DNA from: Hymenobacter sp. DG25B
GTDB taxonomy: Bacteria > Bacteroidota > Bacteroidia > Cytophagales > Hymenobacteraceae
Assembly (NCBI RefSeq): GCF_000801315.1
Contig: NZ_CP010054.1
Span: forward strand, 3,534,001 to 3,598,000
Direction of reading: 5' to 3'
DNA length: 64,000 bases
Below the pieces are notes generated by a model. That model searched no databases, was not told the DNA's origin, and worked only from the letters and a program-made list of their open reading frames with translations. The position numbers and the translations under genes are program-made. How positions within the stretch are numbered: position 1 is the first letter of the stretch; each line of letters starts with the position of its first letter. Positions 8,465 through 16,132 of this stretch are shown here, piece by piece.

Positions 8465-9199
8465 TTATTTACGGTCGAGGGCGGAGAGGCGGTCTTTGCG
8501 GCGCTGCAGCTGTAGCTTGCGTAGCTCCAGCTGGCGGGCATTATCCAGCAGCTTCACGGAATCCTGGCGCACCTTCAGCACATTCTCCATATTCTGTTTT
8601 TTAAGAGCCTCAATTCGCTCCAAGTTGCTGCTGGTATTGGCCTGCGCATTCTTGATGTCCTTGTTGAGCTGGTCTTTCTCCTTTTCCGAATCCTTCAGCT
8701 GCTTTTCCGCCTGGTCCACCTGGTCTTTATAGGCCTTAAGGCGCGCAGCTACGGCAAACGACTGCACCATATTGCGCAGGGCAGCATATTCGGAAGGCGT
8801 TTTGTCCGGGTTCAGAAAAGCATCGGGCCCAGTAGAAGCAAATACGGATAGCTCCGAGGTGCTGTCAGAAGGCGAGGTAACGGTGGCAAACAGATCCATC
8901 AGCTTGCCCGAAACACTGGAAATAGGCGTTTGGCGGGCTTCCAGCACGTCTTTCTTGCCTACGCCCATCACGCCGCTGCCTTTCAGCTTGATGTTGTAGT
9001 TGTCTTTCAGCCAGGACTGCCAGAAGTCGCGCGTCCATTGGGCGGTGCCGTCTACCTGTACTTTCACAGCATCCCGCTCGCGCTTTTCAAAGCTGGTAGT
9101 ACCGGGGCGCACTTCGTAAAGTTGAGCCGTGGCGGGCAGGGCGCTCAGGCTGGCCAGCACCAGCAGCGCAACGGACAGAAAGCGAAAAAATGAGTTCAT
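8465..9199 (-). CDS. Exported protein with C-terminal coiled coil, unknown function
   Basis: 244 aa from ATG 9199 (the in-frame TTG at 9211 is less likely). Signal peptide MNSFFRFLSVALLVLASLSA ends at PATAQ. Residues ~20-140 form a globular domain beginning LYEVRPGTTSFEKRERDAVK, and residues ~150-240 are a long charged coiled coil rich in Lys, Glu and Gln. No named family recognised. Being upstream of the SHOCT and DUF3089 genes on the same strand suggests one envelope-related operon. Confidence 0.75.
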   Translation of the reverse strand: MNSFFRFLSVALLVLASLSALPATAQLYEVRPGTTSFEKRERDAVKVQVDGTAQWTRDFWQSWLKDNYNIKLKGSGVMGVGKKDVLEARQTPISSVSGKLMDLFATVTSPSDSTSELSVFASTGPDAFLNPDKTPSEYAALRNMVQSFAVAARLKAYKDQVDQAEKQLKDSEKEKDQLNKDIKNAQANTSSNLERIEALKKQNMENVLKVRQDSVKLLDNARQLELRKLQLQRRKDRLSALDRK

Positions 9200-9247
9200 A
9201 AGAAATGTCAATAGGGGTAGAAACCTGATTTTGGCGCTGCTGCCATA

Positions 9248-9493
9248 TCACAGACCGTGCCGGTCGAAGGAAGCCTGCAAATCGGCGCGCATGAGGGCAA
9301 AGCGCCGGATGGCGGCTTGCAGAAATTCTTCGTCGAGGAGGGCAAAAACGTCCTCCTCCCCGGTGATGTCCAGCTCACTCACTTTATAGGTTTGCTCCAG
9401 GTCGCCTTTTTCCAGCTTGATGAGGTATTTACCATTCCAGGAAAACAAGGTGATTTTAGCCTCTGAATGCGGAATATCGGCAACGTGACGCAT
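9248..9493 (-). CDS. Small conserved-looking protein, unknown function
   Basis: 81 aa. Starts MRHVADIPHSEAKITLFSWN and has alternating strand-like segments (KITLFSWNGKYLIKLEKG) followed by an acidic helical region. This layout resembles small single-domain proteins found in Bacteroidota genomes, but I cannot assign a function. No signal peptide. It lies 48 bases upstream of the exported coiled-coil protein on the same strand. Confidence 0.65.
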   Translation of the reverse strand: MRHVADIPHSEAKITLFSWNGKYLIKLEKGDLEQTYKVSELDITGEEDVFALLDEEFLQAAIRRFALMRADLQASFDRHGL

Positions 9494-9628
9494 ACGCAGG
9501 GAACGTAAGTGGTTTGACGGGCGAAGATAGCCAGCCGGCAGCGAGAAAAGCCGGATAAGATGGAAACAGCTCTTACTTAGTGACGTATACGGGCTATACC
9601 CTATGGTTTCACCTTTTAGTTTAAAGCT

Positions 9629-9808
9629 ATGCCTAGAGGAGATAAATCAGCCTACACCGACAAGCAAAAGCGGCAGGCTGAACACATAGAAGAAAGCTAC
9701 GAAAAGCGCGGTGTTTCGGACGAAGAAGCTGAGAAGCGTGCTTGGGCCACCGTTAACAAACATGATGGTGGCGGGAAGAAAAGCGGCTCGGGCCGTAAAT
9801 CCTCCTGA
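9629..9808 (+). CDS. 59-aa hydrophilic protein of the 'plasmid stabilization protein' type
   Basis: 59 aa beginning MPRGDKSAYTDKQKRQAEHI, then ESYEKRGVSDEEAEKRAWATVNK and a Gly/Lys/Ser tail. The MPRGDKSxYTDKQKRxAEHIExxYExRGVSxxEAExRAWATVNK pattern is a widespread small family, often labelled plasmid stabilization protein without experimental basis. No membrane segment; the tail is basic and disordered. It is isolated on the plus strand between two minus-strand genes, with a strong bidirectional terminator 22 bases after the stop. ATG at 9629 fits the family N-terminus exactly. Confidence 0.85.
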   Translation: MPRGDKSAYTDKQKRQAEHIEESYEKRGVSDEEAEKRAWATVNKHDGGGKKSGSGRKSS

Positions 9809-9830
9809 TTAATGCCCATAAATGCCCATT

Positions 9831-9866
9831 AAAAAAGGCCGCCCTGTTAGCAGGGCGGCCTTTTTT
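9831..9866. terminator. Bidirectional intrinsic terminator
   Basis: Perfect 16-bp stem AAAAAAGGCCGCCCTG with loop TTAG and the matching T-rich arm. It lies between the convergent 59-aa protein gene and the YeiH-type exporter gene and can serve both. Confidence 0.92.
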
Positions 9867-9890
9867 ATGGATAGAATGGGTAAGCTTGCG

Positions 9891-10919
9891 CTACGCCACC
9901 GTGTGTAGAATAACCCACAGGGAGGCGGCCGAAATGACGCTCCAGAGCAAAATACCCTGCACAAAGGGGCGCACGCCCACGGAGCGCAGCACCTCCATGG
10001 AAAGCCCGGCCCCAATCAGGAACAGCGTTACGGTGAGGCCCAGCTTCGCCAACTTTACCAATGCCGGGCTAAACGGCTGCAGCGCCGGCACCAGGGTATT
10101 GAGCAGCATGGCACCCACAAACCCGAGAATAAACCAAGGCAGCTTCACTTTGGCCCCTTTGGTTTTGAAGAAGAAAGCGGTGCCCAGGGCCACGGGAATA
10201 ATCCAGAGGGCGCGGGCCAGCTTTACGGTGGTGGCAATCTGCAGGGCCTGGTCGCCGTAGTGGCTGGCGGCCCCCACCACGGAGCTGGTATCGTGAATGG
10301 CAATGGCGGCCCACAGCCCAAACTGGTTCTGGCTCATCTGCAGGGCATGGCCCACCGCCGGGAATAGAAACAAGGCTACCGAGTTCAGAATAAACACAGT
10401 ACCCAGCGCCACTGACATCTGTCCTTCCTCGGCCTGAATAACCGGCCCCACGGCCGCAATGGCACTACCCCCGCAAATAGCGGTGCCGCTGGAAATCAGA
10501 TGGGAAATTTTACGGTCGATGCCCAGCCAGCGGCCCACCAGAAACCCCAGCGTAAGCGTGCCCAGAATAGAAACTACGGTGAACAGCAGCCCCTCGCGCC
10601 CGGCCTGCAGAGCCGTTTGGGCATTCATGCCAAACCCCAGCCCGATGACGGACCATTGCAACAGCTTGCTGGTGTAGCGCCGGCTTTGCGCCGGAAACGG
10701 GTTGCCAATCACCAGCGCAACGACTAGTCCCAACGCCAGAGCCAGCGGGGGCGAGCCCCACGGCGACAGGCAAATGAGCAGCGCTACCCCGAACAGCAGC
10801 ATCCGCGGCGTAACGGCCAGCCCCGCTACCTCCCAGCGGTGCGCCAGAAACGCGGCGAAGCGGTCAGCAGTAATATCGGGTTTACCACTAGGAGTGGACA
10901 AAGGATGGGCACTTTTCAT
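9891..10919 (-). CDS. YeiH-family putative sulfate/inner-membrane exporter (UPF0324)
   Basis: 342 aa, about ten membrane helices. Family marks: ALGLVVALVIGNPFP, WSVIGLGFGMNAQTAL, SSGTAICGGSAIAAVGPVI and AIHDTSSVVGAA, all conserved in UPF0324/YeiH proteins. The family is annotated as sulfate exporters, a role that is only weakly supported. The LysR regulator gene immediately upstream on the same strand mirrors the yeiE-yeiH neighbourhood of enterobacteria, although there the two genes are arranged differently. Start ATG at 10919. Confidence 0.88.
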   Translation of the reverse strand: MKSAHPLSTPSGKPDITADRFAAFLAHRWEVAGLAVTPRMLLFGVALLICLSPWGSPPLALALGLVVALVIGNPFPAQSRRYTSKLLQWSVIGLGFGMNAQTALQAGREGLLFTVVSILGTLTLGFLVGRWLGIDRKISHLISSGTAICGGSAIAAVGPVIQAEEGQMSVALGTVFILNSVALFLFPAVGHALQMSQNQFGLWAAIAIHDTSSVVGAASHYGDQALQIATTVKLARALWIIPVALGTAFFFKTKGAKVKLPWFILGFVGAMLLNTLVPALQPFSPALVKLAKLGLTVTLFLIGAGLSMEVLRSVGVRPFVQGILLWSVISAASLWVILHTVA

Positions 10920-11006
10920 AAACGGGGCACTACAAACAGTACCCCAAACTTACGCGCCACCTCCTCCTATCGATAATCAAAAAAGATTATCAAGAATAAC
11001 CTAAGG

Positions 11007-11906
11007 TTATACTTCGTCCATCAATTGGCGCCGCGCATACGCCAGGAAACGCTGTGCCTGCGCCGAAAAAGGCTGCCCCTGCACCCACACGGCTTCAAAC
11101 TGCCGCGAGAGGCGCAGCTCCGGAATGGGCACAATTTCCAGACGGCCCACCTGCACATCGCGCGTAACAGCCCGCTGCGACACAAACCCCAGACAGGCCG
11201 GGGCCGCTTCCAGGTAGGATTTGATGCCTTCCGTATTATCGAGGTAGAGCGCCACGTTGAGTTGGTCGAGCCGGATTTGCTGGGCGCGCAGGGCAAACTC
11301 CAGCACCTCCAGGGTGCCGGAGCCCCGCTCCCGCAACACCAGCGGGTGCTGCAGGGCTTCGGCCAAGGGCATGGCCACGGGCAGGCTGCCCGTACTGCGG
11401 CGCACGGCTACCAGCTCATCCTGCAGCAGGAGCTCATAGTGAAGGTCGCGGTTTTTGCTGCGGCCTTCCACAAAGGCCAGGTCCAGGTGGCCGTGCAGCA
11501 GGGCTTCGGCAATCTGCTCAGAGTTGGCATTGAGCATGGTGAGCTCAATATGCGGGTAGCGGGCCTGAAAAGCGGGTAAAATGGGCGGCAGCATGTACTG
11601 CGCCAGCGTGGTGCTGGCCCCCAGGCGCAGGCGGCCGGCGGCTTCGTGGTGCAGGGCGTAGAGCTGGTCGGTGAGCTGATGATGGAGAGCTTCCACGGTA
11701 TCGGCATGGGCGAGCAGCAGGTGGCCGGCGGCGGTAAGGGCAATGCGGTTGCCACGCCGCTCAAACAAGCGCTGCCCGTAGCTGCGCTCCAGCTCCCGCA
11801 CGTGCTTGGTAACGGCGGGCTGGCTGATAAACAGCTCCTGCGCGGCCTTGGTAAAGCTCAGATGCCGGGCCACGCTCTGAAAAACACGAAGACGGAAATC
11901 GGGCAT
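11007..11906 (-). CDS. LysR-family transcriptional regulator (CysL/YeiE-like)
   Basis: 299 aa. N-terminal winged helix-turn-helix is clear: LRVFQSVARHLSFTKAAQEL, then FISQPAVTKHVRELER. The C-terminal region is the LysR substrate-binding fold (LRLGASTTLAQYMLPPILPAF). Such proteins bind a small effector and act on neighbouring genes; placement 87 bases upstream of the YeiH-type exporter suggests control of that gene, and autoregulation from the shared divergent region with the S9 peptidase is possible. Confidence 0.92.
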   Translation of the reverse strand: MPDFRLRVFQSVARHLSFTKAAQELFISQPAVTKHVRELERSYGQRLFERRGNRIALTAAGHLLLAHADTVEALHHQLTDQLYALHHEAAGRLRLGASTTLAQYMLPPILPAFQARYPHIELTMLNANSEQIAEALLHGHLDLAFVEGRSKNRDLHYELLLQDELVAVRRSTGSLPVAMPLAEALQHPLVLRERGSGTLEVLEFALRAQQIRLDQLNVALYLDNTEGIKSYLEAAPACLGFVSQRAVTRDVQVGRLEIVPIPELRLSRQFEAVWVQGQPFSAQAQRFLAYARRQLMDEV

Positions 11907-12014
11907 GCACTACAGGTTAAAGCTAGTTGCCGGAGCGGGCCGGCAAGCTAAGGCATTGGGCACATTTTACGGCATCCTGGTTACCTTGTGCACAAAATCC
12001 CATTCCTTTCTCTG

Positions 12015-14078
12015 ATGAAAAAAACCTTACTATCGGCGCTGTTCTGCCTGCCGCTGGCAGCCCTGGCCCAACAAGGCGTACTCACGCCGGAGCTACTCTG
12101 GAAAATGGGCCGGCTGGGTGAAATGCAGGTGTCGCCGGACGGCAAGCAGGTGGCCTTCACCGTTACGCGCTACAACCTGGCCGACAACAAAGGCAACGCC
12201 GACATTTTTGTGATGCCGGCCACCGGCGGGGCCGTGAAGCAGCTCACCAACACGCCCGGCAGCGAAGGCAACCTGAACTGGCGCCCCGATGGCAAAAAGC
12301 TCACCTTCATCAGCGCGGAAGGTGGTTCCGACCAGCTGTATGAGATGAACCCCGATGGTTCCGGCCTGCAGAAGTTGAGTGCTTTCCCAGAAGAAGGTAT
12401 TGCCAACCTGAAGTACGCTCCCACCGGCAAGTTTATCTTCTACACGCAGGAAGTGAAAACCGGCAAAGAGGTGAAAGACTGGTACCCCGACCTGCCCAAG
12501 GCCGATGCCCGCATCATCGACGACCTGAATTACCGCCACTGGAACGCCTGGGACGACTACAAAGTAAACCACGTGTTTTTCCAGCCCATCGGGGACGATG
12601 GCAAGCTTACCGGCTACGGAAAAGATATAATGGCCGGGGAAAAGTTTGATGCCCCCCTGCAGCCCTTTGGCGGTGCCGAGCAAATTGCCTTTTCCCCCGA
12701 TGGCTACCTGCTGGCTTACACCTCGCGCAAGCTCACGGGCAAGGCCGAAGCCGAAAGCACCAACTCCGATATTTACCTCTACGACGTACGCTCGGGCAAA
12801 ACGCGCAACCTCAGCGAAGGCCTGGGCGGCTACGATACCGAGCCCAGCTTCTCGCCCGATGGCAGCAAAGTAGCCTGGCTGAGCATGGCCACGCCCGGGT
12901 TTGAGTCAGACCGCAACGGCATTGTGGTGCTGGACCTGAAATCCGGCAAGCGGGAGGATATCACCAAAGGCTCAGAACAGGCGGCCGGCAACATCCGCTG
13001 GAGCCAGGATGGCAAAACCATCTACTTTGTGAGCGTATTGGCGGGAACCGAGCAGATTTTCTCGATTCCCGGCAAAGGCGGCAAGATTAAGCAGCTCACC
13101 AAAGGCCCGCAGAACTACAACAGTTTTGAGTTGGCCGGCAAGGACGCAGCCATCGTCAATAAAACTACCATCAGCAGCCCCGCCGAGCTGGTGCGCGTAG
13201 ACCTGAAAAACGGCCGTGAAACCGCCCTTACGCACCTAAACCAGCAGGAGCTGGCGGGCGTGAAAATGGGCAAAGTAGAAGACCGCCGGGTGACCACCAC
13301 CGATAACAAGCAAATGCAGGTGTACGTCATCTACCCGCCGGACTTCGACCCCGGTAAAAAATACCCTACCCTGCTCTACTGCCAGGGCGGCCCGCAAAGC
13401 CCCATCACGCAGAGCTGGAGCTACCGCTGGAACTTCCAGCTGATGGCGGCCAACGGCTATATTGTGGTGGCGCCCAACCGCCGCGGCCTGCCGGGCTTTG
13501 GCACGGAGTGGAACAACAGCATTTCCACCGACTGGGGCGGCCAGCCCATCAAAGATTATCTCTCCGCCATTGATGCCGTGAGCCAGGAGCCCTTTGTGGA
13601 TAAGGACCGGCGCGGCTGCGTGGGCGCTTCCTACGGCGGCTACTCAGTATACTTCCTGGCGGGCCACCACCAGGGGCGCTTCAAGACGTTTATTGCCCAC
13701 GCCGGCCTCTACAACCTGGAAAGCTGGTACCCTACCACGGAGGAAATGTTCTTCGCCAACCACGATTTGGGCGGCGCGCCGTGGCAGGAGCCCCAGCCCC
13801 GCACCTATCAGGAGTTCAACCCGCAGCTGTTTGCCCGCAACTGGGATACACCCATTCTGGTGATTCATGGCGGCAAAGACTTCCGGGTACCCGAGAGCCA
13901 GGGCATGGAAGCCTTTGGCACAGCGCAGCTGCGCGGCATTCCCAGCCGCTTCCTGTACTTCCCCAACGAAGGCCACTGGATTCAGAAGCCCCAAAATGCT
14001 GTGCTCTGGAACCGGGTGTTCTTTGACTGGCTGGGCCGCACACTGCAGCCCGGCGCCGCGCCTACTACCGGCAAATAA
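12015..14078 (+). CDS. S9-family (prolyl oligopeptidase type) exported peptidase
   Basis: 687 aa. Signal peptide MKKTLLSALFCLPLAALAQ, then a WD40-like beta-propeller (TolB/PD40-type repeats such as FSPDGYLLAYTSR and SFSPDGSKVAWLS) and a C-terminal alpha/beta-hydrolase domain. Catalytic triad as read: Ser539 in GASYGGYS, Asp622 in HGGKDFRVP, His654 in NEGHW. Such enzymes release dipeptides or cleave oligopeptides in the periplasm, feeding peptide use. ATG at 12015 is chosen because the GTG at 11988 would place nine residues before the signal peptide. It diverges from the LysR gene and ends at a hairpin terminator. Confidence 0.93.
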   Translation: MKKTLLSALFCLPLAALAQQGVLTPELLWKMGRLGEMQVSPDGKQVAFTVTRYNLADNKGNADIFVMPATGGAVKQLTNTPGSEGNLNWRPDGKKLTFISAEGGSDQLYEMNPDGSGLQKLSAFPEEGIANLKYAPTGKFIFYTQEVKTGKEVKDWYPDLPKADARIIDDLNYRHWNAWDDYKVNHVFFQPIGDDGKLTGYGKDIMAGEKFDAPLQPFGGAEQIAFSPDGYLLAYTSRKLTGKAEAESTNSDIYLYDVRSGKTRNLSEGLGGYDTEPSFSPDGSKVAWLSMATPGFESDRNGIVVLDLKSGKREDITKGSEQAAGNIRWSQDGKTIYFVSVLAGTEQIFSIPGKGGKIKQLTKGPQNYNSFELAGKDAAIVNKTTISSPAELVRVDLKNGRETALTHLNQQELAGVKMGKVEDRRVTTTDNKQMQVYVIYPPDFDPGKKYPTLLYCQGGPQSPITQSWSYRWNFQLMAANGYIVVAPNRRGLPGFGTEWNNSISTDWGGQPIKDYLSAIDAVSQEPFVDKDRRGCVGASYGGYSVYFLAGHHQGRFKTFIAHAGLYNLESWYPTTEEMFFANHDLGGAPWQEPQPRTYQEFNPQLFARNWDTPILVIHGGKDFRVPESQGMEAFGTAQLRGIPSRFLYFPNEGHWIQKPQNAVLWNRVFFDWLGRTLQPGAAPTTGK

Positions 14079-14102
14079 GCGGGCCGTATCCGCCTGGCAT
14101 AC

Positions 14103-14137
14103 AAACGCCCGACTACCTCACCGTAGCCGGGCGTTTT
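14103..14137 (+). terminator. Intrinsic terminator after the S9 peptidase
   Basis: Stem AAACGCCCG / CGGGCGTTTT with extra inner pairing (CTAC/GTAG), ending in TTTTACT, 25 bases after the stop. Confidence 0.75.
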
Positions 14138-14203
14138 ACTGTTCAGAAAAGCAGCCTGTAACATGCCGCTTGCAGGCAGCGCTACTTTCTGGCTCAGGTG
14201 AAA

Positions 14204-14572
14204 TCAGGCAGTTCGCCGGGTAGAATGCTCCTGCTGACAGAACAGCTCGGCATCCAGAAGGTTATTGACAATGGGAGGGCGCAGCGCCGGCACCAGGCTA
14301 TCCAGCTCCTGCTGCACGGCTTGACTTACGTGGCAGAGCACCAGGTTCATGCCGTGCTTATGAAGCTTATGGTAGTAAAAAGTCAGCAGCTCGGCGGCAT
14401 TGGGGGGCAAATGGTCCAGATGACTACAATCTACCCACACGCTCGATTTTCCGCTACGCGCAGCCCGACGCAAGGCCCAATCCAAAGCATTGGCATCCTG
14501 ATGAGTTTCCGGCACATCATTAGCCAGAATCAGCAAGTAGCTCTCAGGTAATATCTCTCGGTAAACTTCCAT
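14204..14572 (-). CDS. STAS-like domain protein (orphan)
   Basis: 122 aa, the size of a single STAS domain. Strand-helix pattern and SSVWVDCSHLDHLPPNAAELL match the STAS core, where the usual sequence is D-x-S-x-(V)-x-F-(I)-D-S-S-G. The phospho-accepting Ser/Thr of classical anti-anti-sigma factors is replaced here by a DHLPPN segment, so regulation by a SpoIIAB-type kinase is unlikely. No anti-sigma kinase or phosphatase gene is adjacent. A role as a scaffold or small binding module is an inference. Confidence 0.65.
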   Translation of the reverse strand: MEVYREILPESYLLILANDVPETHQDANALDWALRRAARSGKSSVWVDCSHLDHLPPNAAELLTFYYHKLHKHGMNLVLCHVSQAVQQELDSLVPALRPPIVNNLLDAELFCQQEHSTRRTA

Positions 14573-15039
14573 AAAAATAAAGCAGCTAAGCGTTTCGGTG
14601 GTGGGCAGAGCGGTATCAAGACAAGTAATAAACTTCCAGGAAGCCAGTAGCGGTAATGCTCTCTGAGCGCAAATGCTGAGCTGAGCTTCCTTTTCTACTG
14701 CATCCTAAACACATATCAGCTATTTGCTTTGTACGTATCCTGTAAAAAGTTGATATGCGGCAACTTAACCGGATATCGACGATGGTTAGTTTCTCCCGTG
14801 CAGCTACTAATAGAAAATTTAAATATTTAATACTGCTAATTCTTTCTATCAGGCTTCGCAGGCTGAAACAATCCTATTTGGGATTTTTGATGACTCGTTA
14901 AAATTTCAATAAACGTTACCCCTATAAATCAGAGGGTCTGTAAGATAGCGCTAATTTTGGATTGCCATAACAGGAGGCTATAGTTTTTTTCGGAGCGACG
15001 TAAGCACGGGCAGCAGGGCCATTTTTTATAGATGTCCGC
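14573..15039. other. 467-bp AT-rich non-coding gap
   Basis: Clearly lower in GC than its neighbours. It holds the AT palindrome AAATTTAAATATTT region (about 14816-14830) and a possible 48-codon ORF at 14755-14901 that has no support. It must contain the promoter of the STAS gene (minus strand). I see no convincing RNA or repeat in it. Confidence 0.5.
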
Positions 15040-16008
15040 CTAATACAGCACGTCGTTGTGGGGCTCTATACGGGGTGGCAAGTTCGTTTCGCCCAGCATT
15101 TCGCGCAGGTCTATTTCAATGGAGCGGCACAGCGCCGTCATGGGCACATCGTTCACCTGGTTGTCGAAGGGGTTTTCGCTAGTGTGCCCCACTATCTCAA
15201 TGGTATTGAACACCCACGATACCAGCACGGAAAAAGGCACCGTCAGCCAGATGTGGTCGGGGCCCATTTGGGCAAACTCGCCAATGAGGCCCAACGGCAG
15301 CAGGCCGGCAAACAGCCATACAAACACGTAGCTGAAGAAGGCATACTGGCGCGGGAAAGGCGTGTTTTTGATTCGCTCACAGCCACCCTGCAGGTTGTAC
15401 AGTTCCTCCAGGCTGCGCATCATACTTACGTGCTGAAAATCGTTGAGCAGGCCGCGCTCTTCGCGCAGCAGGCGCAGGTCGGCAGCCTGCTGGCGCACCA
15501 GGTGGGTGGCCGGGTTCCCGTACTGGCGCATACGTTCCCCTTCGGCCGCTTCCAGAAACGGCGCCACGGCTATATCCCATTGCTCGGGCTGACGGCGCAG
15601 TTGAATGCGTAGGGCATTGCACCAGGCAATGTGGCGGTACACCAGCCGGCGGTGGCGCTCCGAGAGCTCCTGGGCTGAGGCGGCGGGCGCCTCCACATCC
15701 GGGGCATCTACGCGGGAGGTAATGAATTCCAGCACCTGCACCGCCCAGGTGCGGCTGGTATTCACCACCCCGCCCCACAGCTTACGGCCCTCCCAGAAAC
15801 GCTCGTAGGAGCCGTTATTTTTAAAGCCCAGGTAGAAGGATACGGCAATACCCAGCGTGGCTACCGGCTGCCAGGGTATGGCTAAAGAATGAAAGTTAAA
15901 AGGCCCGTAAACCACACAAATCAGCAGGGCATACAGCGTGAAAATGAGCAGGTTTACCCTGGCTACCCGCCAGATGAGCGACCAGCGGATATTATTACGA
16001 ACATACAT
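15040..16008 (-). CDS. Bestrophin-family chloride channel
   Basis: 322 aa from ATG 16008. Starts MYVRNNIRWSLIWRVARVNL and contains SFYLGFKNNGSYERFWEGRK followed by LWGGVVNTSRTW, the hallmark of bacterial bestrophin/UPF0187 proteins, which form pentameric anion channels in the inner membrane. Four membrane helices are expected; the hydrophobic stretches LLIFTLYALLICVVYGPF and SYVFVWLFAGLLPLGLIG fit. The longer ORF start at 16095 would add 29 residues unlike the family. Function in bacteria is not settled. Confidence 0.88.
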   Translation of the reverse strand: MYVRNNIRWSLIWRVARVNLLIFTLYALLICVVYGPFNFHSLAIPWQPVATLGIAVSFYLGFKNNGSYERFWEGRKLWGGVVNTSRTWAVQVLEFITSRVDAPDVEAPAASAQELSERHRRLVYRHIAWCNALRIQLRRQPEQWDIAVAPFLEAAEGERMRQYGNPATHLVRQQAADLRLLREERGLLNDFQHVSMMRSLEELYNLQGGCERIKNTPFPRQYAFFSYVFVWLFAGLLPLGLIGEFAQMGPDHIWLTVPFSVLVSWVFNTIEIVGHTSENPFDNQVNDVPMTALCRSIEIDLREMLGETNLPPRIEPHNDVLY

Positions 16009-16132
16009 AGGAAAGAAGGCGGGCTTTTGCCGTTCTACTACGTAGCTAACCCGCCGCAGGGACACCGCCGAGCCGGTAAATATTGCCCAGCGCACATATT
16101 TGGTTCAGCAGTACTACTTTCCGAAAGAGCGG

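Noticed and set aside
9809..9830. AATGCCCATA direct repeat between the 59-aa protein gene and its terminator
   Set aside because: Two 10-bp near-copies only; too short to claim as an element.
14755..14901. A 48-codon ORF in the AT-rich gap
   Set aside because: No promoter, no family likeness, basic low-complexity composition; no evidence beyond an open frame.
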